DNA of 64,000 nucleotides from F22 sp963675625. Lineage in GTDB: Bacteria; Bacteroidota; Bacteroidia; Bacteroidales; Bacteroidaceae. A program made the position numbers and the translations under genes. Within the stretch, counting starts at the first letter, position 1. Each line of letters opens with the position of its first letter. This document shows positions 52,257 to 60,910 of this stretch, piece after piece. The notes beneath the pieces are model-generated. The model saw nothing but the letters and a program-made list of their open reading frames with translations, was not told where the DNA came from and made no database searches. The stretch covers positions 744,001 through 808,000 of the forward strand of contig OY776497.1 in the NCBI GenBank assembly GCA_963675625.1, given 5' to 3'.

Positions 52257-52955
52257 TCATAAAAACTCTATATAGTCAATTAGCTCAGGAGGAAATTTCT
52301 TCTTAATTCTATATTTCATCGTATATAAACTGGTTGGTTCTACGTGAAATATTGTGGCAATATCTGCCATACTCATCCCCACAATAAAACAAATCATATA
52401 TCGCTTATCACTTTCTGTGAGCCTATGTTTTGCCATACTCCCCACTTCTTCAAATCTTCGTTTGTCAAAATGTGCCAAAGCATTCAGATATCTCTCTTGC
52501 AAACTTGTTGGCAACTCGCTACTCTCGACTTGTTGTTTAACCTCTGTCCATTGCTTTATACTAGGTACAACACGAGAAGCTACATGTAAAATAGAACTTG
52601 CATGTGAAGTATAGCTTTCTTCTCTCGTTTCTTCATCTGCACCCCTATTCTGTGAGTTTGCAGTCTCATTAAAAAGTGAAGCATGATTCTTACCTATCCC
52701 TCCACGTTTAACTAGAATGACGACTAGTATTGTAATTAAAATATACGTCAGTACTATCAATGCTATGGACACCGTAGATACCCAATCATAACTACTAGTG
52801 CCAGTTACCACAGGTTGACTACTAGACAACATAGTCAAATTATAACCATGCCAATCCTTGCCTATGCCCCTCTGAATTAATCCAAGGTTCAACAACTCCA
52901 GAAAACGAGCTTCTAGAGTCTCGCAGAAGAAAAAAAAACAAAAGCCAATCATCAC
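52257..52955 (-). CDS. Single-pass membrane protein with a C-terminal LuxR-type HTH
   Basis: The 232-residue protein has a short N-terminal part, one strong transmembrane helix (about residues 58-85, VSTVSIALIVLTYILITIL), a hydrophilic linker, and a C-terminal LuxR-like helix-turn-helix (LTESDKRYMICFIVGMSMADIATIFHVEP). It resembles the end of Bacteroidetes TPR-membrane-HTH regulators but has no TPR part, so it may be a short form or a truncated one. The lipoprotein gene downstream on the same strand is the obvious candidate target. Confidence 0.72.
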   Translation of the reverse strand: MMIGFCFFFFCETLEARFLELLNLGLIQRGIGKDWHGYNLTMLSSSQPVVTGTSSYDWVSTVSIALIVLTYILITILVVILVKRGGIGKNHASLFNETANSQNRGADEETREESYTSHASSILHVASRVVPSIKQWTEVKQQVESSELPTSLQERYLNALAHFDKRRFEEVGSMAKHRLTESDKRYMICFIVGMSMADIATIFHVEPTSLYTMKYRIKKKFPPELIDYIEFL

Positions 52956-53523
52956 ACATGGTTGTTATTTAATAAACAATTACACATACAGCGCAATTTA
53001 TTAATATCAGCAAATTAAGCAAACAGTATAAGAGCAAACAAGTCAGCATATACAATAGCCAAGCTAATTAATATATGCTAATTTTGGAAAAGTTTGATTT
53101 GATCACAATTTATACCAATCTCTTTTTAAACCAACGATGCAAAGATATTAAAGGGATATGAATATACATATAGATAAACCTTGATTTACTTTATTAAACA
53201 CTTCAAAACTCTTTAAAACAAAGGTTTTTATTTTACATTTATTTGCTATTTAATACTTTTTTACAGACAGGTGTATAGATTTGTATAGATTAACTCAGAA
53301 ATAAAGGATAGAAAAGTTCGGCAAACGAATACACTTGTATAGAATTGTAAGTACATATATATAGACATTTCATTTTTTTCCACCAATCCCCACTTTTCGA
53401 CGAAAAACGTGTCACAAAAAATCCCTTGTATTTACAAATGCCATGATATAGTAAGAAAGTGAGTATTTGCTCAGAATCAAGTTTTTTCGTATATTGCGCT
53501 CAATAACAAAAACAATATAGTAT
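52956..53523. other. Intergenic region between the HTH gene and the DUF1232 gene
   Basis: 568 bp, very AT-rich, with no ORF. It holds a minus-strand promoter (53140-53170) and three copies of TGTATAGA (two in tandem near 53273-53290 and one near 53336). Their role is unknown. Confidence 0.5.
53140..53170 (-). promoter_or_regulatory. Putative promoter of the membrane HTH gene
   Basis: TATCTTTG on the minus strand (53147-53140), with TATG 19 bp upstream (53170-53167), 184 nt before the ATG. Confidence 0.5.
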
Positions 53524-53994
53524 ATGGATAAAGAGAAAATTATACACCAGTTTACAGACAGCAGTCAATGGACAAATAAAGCCAAGGAACTACTAGAAAA
53601 CAATAAAGATAAAATTGACGACGTAAAAGAGATATTGCGCAAGACTTGGGAAAAAATTCAAGCCAACAAGCACTTTAAGCAAGTACTCAAAGAAGCCGAA
53701 ACGCTTATCAGCTACATATCTGATATTATCCATAATAAATACACCAAACATTCTAAGTGGGCATTAACCGTAGCACTGGCAGCATTAGTGTATGTACTAT
53801 CTCCTCTAGATATTATTCCTGATTTTATCCCATTTGCAGGACTTTTGGACGATGTAGTGGTCTTAACCTATACATTTTCTCTTCTTCGTGACGAATTGAC
53901 TCGTTACAAAAACTGGCAAGCAGGCATAGAAGATGGAATCATTATTGAGGAATTTTCTCAAGAAGAGGAAACTGAAAAAGAGGAGACTCTCTAA
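53524..53994 (+). CDS. DUF1232/YkvA family membrane protein
   Basis: The 156-residue protein has a charged N-terminal helical region and the DUF1232 core: WALTVALAALVYVLSPLDIIPDFIPFAGLLDDVVVLTY, including the hallmark SPLDIIPDFIP. The tail is acidic (EEETEKEET). Function of the family is unknown; a membrane association is likely. It precedes mltG by 75 nt on the same strand and may be co-transcribed. Confidence 0.9.
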   Translation: MDKEKIIHQFTDSSQWTNKAKELLENNKDKIDDVKEILRKTWEKIQANKHFKQVLKEAETLISYISDIIHNKYTKHSKWALTVALAALVYVLSPLDIIPDFIPFAGLLDDVVVLTYTFSLLRDELTRYKNWQAGIEDGIIIEEFSQEEETEKEETL

Positions 53995-54069
53995 ACACTT
54001 CTATGTATACAATTCCCCCTCAAACAGTATTATATACTTATTAAAAGGCCCTATTGAAAAGACCTCACA

Positions 54070-55071
54070 ATGAAAAGATCAATAAAGATTGCTCTCTGGA
54101 TTCTTATTCCTATCTGTATACTTGCATCTATAGGAGTAGGCATGACATACTATTACATATTTTCGCCAGCAACCAGCGTATCAACAGAAAATACTATATT
54201 AATTTACCCCAACGAACCTATTGATAGCACCTATGCTCATCTCAAGCAAAAGACGTTATCGCCCAAAGTATTAAAAGGTCTAAGGTTGCTCACAAGCTAT
54301 CGAAAAATAGAGCATTTTAAGCCAGGACACTATATCTTAAATGGACAATCTCCAGCTCGATTCATTTTCATTCAGCTGACTAGGGGATATCAAACTCCCA
54401 TTGAGCTGACCTTCACTGCCAAAAGAGATATTCATGAAGCTGCCGAGGACATCGCTTCACAACTCATGATCAGCACAGAATCGGTAAACAGTATATTGCA
54501 AGATACAACAGCCTTATATTGGTGTTTGGCCAATACCTATGAGGTGTACTGGACTATTACACCGTCTCAACTCAAAGCTAGACTACAAAAAGAATACGAT
54601 GCTTTTTGGACAAAAAGACGCAAAGATCTAGCAAAGAAACAAGGCTTGACCACACAAGAAGTAACCACTCTTGCCTCCATCGTGCAAGAAGAGAGTAATA
54701 ATAAAGAAGAACAACCCATCATTGCTGGATTGTATATGAATAGACTACGTATTGGCATGCCACTACAAGCCGATCCTACTATTAAATATGCCGTTGGCGA
54801 TTGGACAATTAGACGCGTCTTAAACAAGCACTTAGCTTATGATTCTCCATACAATACTTATAAGCATGTGGGATTGCCGCCCAGTCCAATACGTATGGTT
54901 TCAACACAAGCGATAGACGCAGTGCTTCACGCCCCAAAACATCCTTATTTATATATGTGTGCCAAAGAAGACTTTTCTGGTACACACCGCTTCGCCAAAA
55001 CATTAAGCGAACATAATAGGAATGCACGCCTCTATCGCAAAGCACTGAACAGAAGGAAGGTCTACAAATAA
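54070..55071 (+). CDS. mltG: Endolytic murein transglycosylase MltG
   Basis: The 333-residue inner-membrane enzyme cleaves nascent peptidoglycan strands and helps set glycan length. An N-terminal helix (about residues 8-30) is followed by a LysM-like region and the YceG domain. The catalytic Glu is in ASIVQEESN, with MNRLRIGMPLQADPTIKYA and GLPPSPI downstream, all family hallmarks. The length is normal. Its stop is 4 nt from the convergent M23 peptidase gene. Confidence 0.95.
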   Translation: MKRSIKIALWILIPICILASIGVGMTYYYIFSPATSVSTENTILIYPNEPIDSTYAHLKQKTLSPKVLKGLRLLTSYRKIEHFKPGHYILNGQSPARFIFIQLTRGYQTPIELTFTAKRDIHEAAEDIASQLMISTESVNSILQDTTALYWCLANTYEVYWTITPSQLKARLQKEYDAFWTKRRKDLAKKQGLTTQEVTTLASIVQEESNNKEEQPIIAGLYMNRLRIGMPLQADPTIKYAVGDWTIRRVLNKHLAYDSPYNTYKHVGLPPSPIRMVSTQAIDAVLHAPKHPYLYMCAKEDFSGTHRFAKTLSEHNRNARLYRKALNRRKVYK

Positions 55072-55075
55072 GCGA

Positions 55076-56524
55076 CTACCATCTAAAGCGACGTTCGATA
55101 ATGGTCTCATTGCCAGCTTGATCACTTGCAACAAAACGTAAGTGATGAAGTTGGCCTTTTTGTATTCGATGCGCATCTAGTCGACAAATGATTTTTTTGC
55201 GAATAGCATTCTCCATTCCAAAAAGAGCAAATTTCCCATCAATTTCTCCTCGATAGAAAGCTGGGATTTCTTTTGCTTTAAAAACGATGCGCCCACATTT
55301 CCCCCAAGTCGATGCACCCACAGGATATACACGAGGAGGTATGGTATCTATGGCGAGCTGTGCAGCTAATATGCCATCTCTAATAGACGGATTATAAAAA
55401 GCAGATACAGCATCGACCGACGCACTATTCACCCCACCAGCCACTAGAGTCTGCAAAGGCATATCGACCATCCTAGCCCATGGACTCCAAGCGTGCTTGA
55501 AATCGTAAGGTACTTCTTGTGCCTTGCCTATAATTGTCCGTCTATAGGTACGAGTATTTCCATATCTATCTGTCAACTTGATCTTAACCACATACGGACG
55601 AGCCTCATCAATGCTTATATACCCGCGCTGCTTATCGGGATGAAGCATACGCATATGCACCTCATCTGGCACGTAACAATGGATGTAATTATCGGGGGCC
55701 CATTGAGCAAATTGTGCATTTTCTTCGTGATTGAAGCGATCAATCACATGGGCATATACTTGCTTACCATCGACTTCAACTTGCACTTTATACACGCCAT
55801 ATATATTGCTCGTTTTGTCCATACGATCAAAAGCCTTTAGAGCAATGCCTACTTTACCCCACGCACGTTGCTGATCGTCAACAACACCATAGTTGTACAA
55901 CGGATCTATGCGCATTTCGATAAGTTCGGGAGCTTTGCTATCCTTTAATCGATCAGCAAAATAAGGGAGTGGATCTATTTGATCGCCTGTTTTATTGTCA
56001 AACAGATCAAGGTGTAAATGTGGAGCCCAACTATAGCCAGTATTACCCGAATAGCCCACAACATCACCTGCGTCCACGGGGTATTGGTGTCTAGAAAAAG
56101 GGATACTCACCAGCCAAGTCTCATCTTTATACTGTTGACTACGTATCGTGTCCTGTATTTCTGGAAGAAAACGCGAGAGGTGACGACAAATGCTAGTCAA
56201 TCCATTATCATAGTGAATTTCTAAGACATATCCCGAACCATGGGTAACACTAGCTCTAGCTATATATCCATGTGCCAACGCACTGATAGGGTGCCCAATA
56301 GTTCCTTGTGTTTTAAAATCAATTCCTCCATGGAAATGGTCGGAACGTAATTCTCCAAAGTTCCCACTCAACAACAATGAAAAGTCAAAAGGAGAGGCTA
56401 AATGTACTGCCGACATCTCCTCTGTTGTATCTAAAAAATGTTTGGGAAGGGATTCATGTGCATGCGCGGTTGCTAAAAACATGTTGCCCAACATCGCAAG
56501 TATAAAAAATGCATTCTTACACAT
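55076..56524 (-). CDS. M23 family metallopeptidase (exported)
   Basis: This 482-residue protein has a signal peptide (ATAHAHE, about residue 22) and a LytM/M23 peptidase domain at about residues 55-175. The zinc site is visible in RSDHFHGGIDF and APHLHLDLFD. The long C-terminal region is beta-rich and unrelated to known peptidoglycan-binding modules that I recognise. It probably cleaves peptidoglycan cross-links or, in degenerate relatives, regulates amidases. Confidence 0.9.
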   Translation of the reverse strand: MCKNAFFILAMLGNMFLATAHAHESLPKHFLDTTEEMSAVHLASPFDFSLLLSGNFGELRSDHFHGGIDFKTQGTIGHPISALAHGYIARASVTHGSGYVLEIHYDNGLTSICRHLSRFLPEIQDTIRSQQYKDETWLVSIPFSRHQYPVDAGDVVGYSGNTGYSWAPHLHLDLFDNKTGDQIDPLPYFADRLKDSKAPELIEMRIDPLYNYGVVDDQQRAWGKVGIALKAFDRMDKTSNIYGVYKVQVEVDGKQVYAHVIDRFNHEENAQFAQWAPDNYIHCYVPDEVHMRMLHPDKQRGYISIDEARPYVVKIKLTDRYGNTRTYRRTIIGKAQEVPYDFKHAWSPWARMVDMPLQTLVAGGVNSASVDAVSAFYNPSIRDGILAAQLAIDTIPPRVYPVGASTWGKCGRIVFKAKEIPAFYRGEIDGKFALFGMENAIRKKIICRLDAHRIQKGQLHHLRFVASDQAGNETIIERRFRW

Positions 56525-56546
56525 ATTATTTTTATTTTTGTTGCTA

Positions 56547-56554
56547 CAAATGTA
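56547..56554 (-). promoter_or_regulatory. -7 box of the M23 peptidase gene
   Basis: TACATTTG on the minus strand, 22 nt upstream of the ATG; no -33 match. Confidence 0.5.
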
Positions 56555-56566
56555 CCCATTTTTTTC

Positions 56567-56574
56567 TATATTTG
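56567..56574 (+). promoter_or_regulatory. -7 box of ald
   Basis: TATATTTG, 72 nt before the ATG; weak -33. Confidence 0.45.
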
Positions 56575-56646
56575 AGACGCATAAAGAAGAAACCTAAACC
56601 GCTTCTTCAGCTTATCGCAAAATTCTAACCCCTAAACTTACAAACT

Positions 56647-57753
56647 ATGATTGTCGGAATTCCAAAAGAAATCAAAAACAATGAGAACCGAGTAGGTATG
56701 ACCCCAGCTGGCGTAGCAGCGATGATTGCTGCAGGTCACACTATGTATGTACAAAAATCAGCTGGCGAAGGCAGTGGCTTCACCGATGAAGAGTACGAAG
56801 AAGCTGGTGCTACCCTACTACCAACTATTGAAGAGATCTATGGTATCGCAGAAATGATCGTGAAGGTCAAAGAACCTATCGCGCCTGAGTATCCACTCAT
56901 CCGTAAAGGGCAACTTCTATTTACGTATTTCCACTTTGCTAGTGATGAAACCCTAACACATGCCATGATCAAACAAGGCGGTGTCTGCTTGGCTTATGAA
57001 ACCGTTCGACCAGAAGACGGCAGTTTACCTCTATTGATTCCTATGAGTGAAGTAGCAGGTCGCATGGCTATTCAAGAAGGTGCTCGTTTCCTTGAAAAAC
57101 CTCAAGGTGGACGTGGTATTTTAATTGGTGGTGTTACTGGTGTAAAACCAGCTCGTGTACTTGTACTAGGTGGAGGTATTGTAGGAACCAATGCTGCACA
57201 AATGGCCGCTGGTCTTGGTGCCGACGTAACGATTACTGATATCAATATGAGTCGCCTGCGCTATCTATCAGAAACGCTTCCTGCCAATGTACATACCTTA
57301 TACTCATCTGTAGGAAATATCAAAGAATTACTTCCAGAGATGGATCTAGTCATTGGTTCTGTGTTGGTACGAGGTGACAAAGCCCCTCACTTGATTACTC
57401 GTGAGATGCTTCAAACCATGAAACCTAACAGTGTACTCGTGGATGTAGCGATCGACCAAGGTGGTTGCTTCGAAACATCCCACCCTACAACGCACAGTGA
57501 TCCTACTTATGTCGTAGATGGTGTACTCCATTATGCTGTGGCTAATATTCCTGGTGCTGTGCCTCGCACATCGACTCTAGCTTTGACCAATGTAACCCTT
57601 CCATATGCACTAGCACTTGCCAAAAAGGGATGGAAACAAGCTTGTAAAGACGATAAGGCATTATTCCAAGGACTCAATGTTGTGGAAGGTAAAGTGGTAT
57701 TCAAACCAGTAGCCGACCTATTCAACCTTCCTTACAAAGAATTAAAACTGTAA
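56647..57753 (+). CDS. ald: Alanine dehydrogenase
   Basis: This NAD-dependent enzyme converts L-alanine and water to pyruvate and ammonia, or the reverse for ammonia assimilation. It has 368 residues, normal for the family. The start MIVGIPKEIKNNENRVG holds the substrate-binding Arg, FTYFHFA and the NAD fold VLVLGGGIVGTNAAQ follow, and VDVAIDQGGCFE is present. A hairpin terminator follows, then the second intergenic repeat element. Confidence 0.97.
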   Translation: MIVGIPKEIKNNENRVGMTPAGVAAMIAAGHTMYVQKSAGEGSGFTDEEYEEAGATLLPTIEEIYGIAEMIVKVKEPIAPEYPLIRKGQLLFTYFHFASDETLTHAMIKQGGVCLAYETVRPEDGSLPLLIPMSEVAGRMAIQEGARFLEKPQGGRGILIGGVTGVKPARVLVLGGGIVGTNAAQMAAGLGADVTITDINMSRLRYLSETLPANVHTLYSSVGNIKELLPEMDLVIGSVLVRGDKAPHLITREMLQTMKPNSVLVDVAIDQGGCFETSHPTTHSDPTYVVDGVLHYAVANIPGAVPRTSTLALTNVTLPYALALAKKGWKQACKDDKALFQGLNVVEGKVVFKPVADLFNLPYKELKL

Positions 57754-57800
57754 GCAAGCATTTATTTTGAAGTAAATAAGAATGGTATTTAAATAATGAT

Positions 57801-57832
57801 AAGGGCGTGTCAAGAGTTTTTGGCATGCCCTT
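57801..57832 (+). terminator. Terminator of ald
   Basis: AAGGGCGTGTCA pairs with TGGCATGCCCTT (11 of 12 positions pair, one of them a wobble, plus one mismatch) around an 8-nt loop, followed by TTTCTCT, 47 nt past the stop. Confidence 0.75.
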
Positions 57833-58040
57833 TCTCTGTCCTTATATCTTGATTAGTATACGTCAGCTTCGTGAGCTTTAAGCCTTTTTTCAGTGGTCTC
57901 ACTCAACGAGTGGCGAGCTGGCGCAAAGCGACTGAGTGGTTGAAGAAAACTATAATATATTATCTCAATCATCATCCGTAAACCTTATTCTTAGAAGACT
58001 TGTACACAGCAAATTACTAACCTTCTAGTCACACCTTTCC

Positions 58041-58381
58041 GAGAAGTATATAAGAGCGCGCTGTCATATACTTGACAACCTACCTAGCAAGTATATAAGA
58101 GCGCGCTCTTATATACTTCCCAGCTCGCTCTTATATATAAGTCAGTGAGACGGGATATATATGTGTACATCTTTCGCGCTTTAGATGTTGAAATCTAAGG
58201 CGCAAATCTCGATATGTAAGGCTTAAATTCCAACATCTAAGGCAGGAAAGTATGCCCTATTTTAGACATCTATTGTACGAAAAATCGCAAGCGCTTGTGT
58301 AGCAAAACGCAAGCGCTCGCGTTTTGCTACACATCGGGATGCAAACAAAATCGCAAGCGCTTGAGTTTTTAGCGAAATAAA
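58041..58381. repeat. Intergenic mosaic palindromic element, copy 2
   Basis: This has the same three modules as the element at 3399-3715. Module A (58041-58139) has two direct AAGTATATAAGAGCG copies (58044, 58089) and a perfect 30-bp palindrome (58089-58118); its 23-bp core (58070-58092) is the exact reverse complement of the core at 3447-3469. Module B (about 58175-58245) has TTAGATGTTGAAATCTAA and CAACATCTAAGG repeats. Module C (58283-58381) has two CGCAAGCGCT units, a hairpin with 15-bp arms TGTGTAGCAAAACGC (58296-58310 and 58319-58333), then ATCGGGATG and CGCAAGCGCTTGAGTTTT. It lies between convergent ald and an outer-membrane protein gene. Confidence 0.85.
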
Positions 58382-58412
58382 ATCGCATTCGGCGCAATAG
58401 AATACTTATCTG

Positions 58413-59096
58413 TTAAAACCGATACGACGCTCCCAAATACACACATCCGTACAATGATCTATCTCTGATTGTAACTTTTTCGTTGTCTATATACAAACCT
58501 CGTGTATCATTATAGGGGTCGTAATTGGACAACTGATAGCCTAATATCAAAGAAAATCTATCGCTCACATTTCCATGTAGAGCAAATCGACAATGATAAA
58601 ACAGCCAGTCATTGCTCTCATTTTCGTAATAGTGGTATATCACATCTTGACGCACAGACGAATGGACCACAGGGGAGCATTCTACCGCCACTCGATTTCG
58701 AGGGGAAGCGAGGGTGAGACCTGGAGATATTTCAAATTGAAAAGTCATATCTTGAAAGTGATTAATATCAAATTCTGGGGTCAGGAATTGCAACTGGGGA
58801 CGGAAAGCCAAACTCCACTCCAACTCACTCTCGTCAAGAGAATACTCAAAACGCCCATCAAGGCTTTTCTCTGGAATGTGAGGGTTAGAATAACTACGCC
58901 AATTTACGCAGACGCCCATGCCGACTCCTAGATACGGTGTAAGCTTATAAGTAAGCACTGGCTCTATCTCCGTGGTAATGTAATTACTAAAACCTAAGAG
59001 AAACTGAAAATCCCATCTATGCGCCAGTTGTGCGGATACAGGAGTTAGCAAAGCTCCCAAACAGGCCCAAATAAACAAGCTACAAAATCGTTTCAT
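58413..59096 (-). CDS. Predicted outer-membrane beta-barrel protein
   Basis: The 227-residue protein has a signal peptide (LLTPVSAQ, about residue 23). Alternating hydrophobic strands continue to a terminal aromatic residue (YLGASYRF), as for an 8-10-stranded outer-membrane barrel. No family is recognised beyond that. It lies next to the repeat element and has no operon partner. Confidence 0.7.
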   Translation of the reverse strand: MKRFCSLFIWACLGALLTPVSAQLAHRWDFQFLLGFSNYITTEIEPVLTYKLTPYLGVGMGVCVNWRSYSNPHIPEKSLDGRFEYSLDESELEWSLAFRPQLQFLTPEFDINHFQDMTFQFEISPGLTLASPRNRVAVECSPVVHSSVRQDVIYHYYENESNDWLFYHCRFALHGNVSDRFSLILGYQLSNYDPYNDTRGLYIDNEKVTIRDRSLYGCVYLGASYRF

Positions 59097-59221
59097 ACAT
59101 TGTTATATCAGAATAAATACCCTATAGATAAAGTACCTCTATTCAAATTCTTATTATTTGAAAACAAAAGTAAGCATTTTCAATCATATATGAAAATTTA
59201 TTGCAGAATGGCTATAAAAAT

Positions 59222-59255
59222 GCCCGCATACATTATTCTCTATGTATGCGGGCAA
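59222..59255 (-). terminator. Terminator of the xylose operon
   Basis: A perfect 13-bp stem TGCCCGCATACAT and its complement with an 8-nt loop, followed on the minus strand by TTTTTA. The remainder of the 59097-59404 gap shows nothing else. Confidence 0.88.
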
Positions 59256-59404
59256 TACACTGTATCAACCTAATTTATTGTCTTAGCTATGATCTTGCAA
59301 TACAGAACGCATAGTCCGAGCACCTGAAGTTGGAAACTCCGTATATATGAGGGACAGTATACTAACACACACTCAATGTACTACGAAATCCTTCTTGTAA
59401 ACAA

Positions 59405-60808
59405 CTACTTATGCCACAATTTGGACATATCTTCCAAAGTTTTCCCTTTGGTTTCAGGTACCATGCGCCACACAAAGATTGCAGAGAGCAATGAGAAGCC
59501 ACCATAAATCAAATAGGTTGCTCCAATATTCCACTCAGATAATGATGGGAATGTACTCGATACGATGAAGTTTGATATCCATTGAGCAGCCACCGCAACA
59601 GCCACTGCCTGACCACGAATGGTATTAGGAAAAATCTCTGAGATCAATACCCAACAGATTGGCCCCCAACTCATCATGAAACTTGCTGTATAAATGATAA
59701 TGAAAATCAAGGCAGTCATACCGATCATATTCATATAGGATAGAATAGCAAGAGATACCATACCGATACACATACCGATACTACCTACTATAAGCAATGG
59801 CTTACGTCCCCACTTATCTACAGTGAAAATAGCCACAAGGGTGAAGATGATATTGACGATACCCATCACGACCGTCTGAATCATGGACACATCGCCTGTA
59901 GAGCCCATCTTTTCAAAGATACGTGGTGCATAGTACAATACGACATTGATACCAACCGCTTGTTGAAACACCGACAATAATATACCAACGATAATCACAA
60001 TAACGCCATAACGAAATAATGGTTCACGGCGTTGATGCATCGTTTCTTTGATACTATTCATTGTGCTTTTAGCGATTTCAAAACCATTGATGCGTGTCAA
60101 CACATTCATGGCAGTAGACTCATCTCCATTCAACATCAGATAACGTGGAGTCTTGGGTACAAGAAACAAAAGCAGGCCAAAGAGCCCAGCAGGAAATGCC
60201 TCACTAAGGAACATACGGCGCCAACCAATAGCCACCATGGCGTCGGCTCCTGATAAGCTATGTCGAATCAGATAATTAACAAAATACACCACCAACATAC
60301 CAAAGATAATGGCAAATTGGTTGCAAGAAACCAAACGTCCACGCATATGAGGTGGCGCAATTTCGGCGATATACATCGGACAAACAGCAGAGGCTAGTCC
60401 CACACCGATACCGCCTAACACGCGATATAAATTGAAGGCAACCAACAAAGACATCGTTGGTTCACCATGTTTGAAGAATAAAAATTCGGGATTGAAACTG
60501 CCCAATGCGGACAAAAAGAAAAGCAACGCTGCTAGACGCAGAGAGTTACGACGTCCAAAACGTCCCGCTAGCAAACCAGAAATAGAACCACCGATCACAC
60601 AGCCGATCAACGCACTAGACGCTGTAACGCCGTGCCATCCAGAGGTATATTCAAAATCTTTTGCACCATGAAAGAAAGTTTGTAGGGCTTTTTCTGCACC
60701 TGAGATGACTGCCGTGTCATACCCGAAAAGCAGACCACCCAAAATGGCCACAGAGGTGATCATATACAGGTATCCAGAACTACCTGATTGAGGAGAAGAT
60801 GTATTCAT
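59405..60808 (-). CDS. xylE: D-xylose:H+ symporter (sugar porter MFS)
   Basis: This 467-residue MFS transporter has twelve helices and sugar-porter motifs: GYDTAVISGAEK in helix 1, GRFGRRNSLR after helix 2, PMYIAEIAPPHMRGRL, QQAVGINVVLYYAP in helix 7, DKWGRKPLL, and PETKGKTLEDM at the C-terminus. Position directly after xylA and xylB makes xylose the likely substrate. It should be transcribed with those genes. Confidence 0.93.
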   Translation of the reverse strand: MNTSSPQSGSSGYLYMITSVAILGGLLFGYDTAVISGAEKALQTFFHGAKDFEYTSGWHGVTASSALIGCVIGGSISGLLAGRFGRRNSLRLAALLFFLSALGSFNPEFLFFKHGEPTMSLLVAFNLYRVLGGIGVGLASAVCPMYIAEIAPPHMRGRLVSCNQFAIIFGMLVVYFVNYLIRHSLSGADAMVAIGWRRMFLSEAFPAGLFGLLLFLVPKTPRYLMLNGDESTAMNVLTRINGFEIAKSTMNSIKETMHQRREPLFRYGVIVIIVGILLSVFQQAVGINVVLYYAPRIFEKMGSTGDVSMIQTVVMGIVNIIFTLVAIFTVDKWGRKPLLIVGSIGMCIGMVSLAILSYMNMIGMTALIFIIIYTASFMMSWGPICWVLISEIFPNTIRGQAVAVAVAAQWISNFIVSSTFPSLSEWNIGATYLIYGGFSLLSAIFVWRMVPETKGKTLEDMSKLWHK

Positions 60809-60910
60809 TTGTATTTGATTTTAAGGAGATAGTCCGGTGCACTCATTTCATCGAAACAAGTACACCGGTTACTATATTATTAGTAGAAAAAGGTCAATGA
60901 TGTATGTAGC

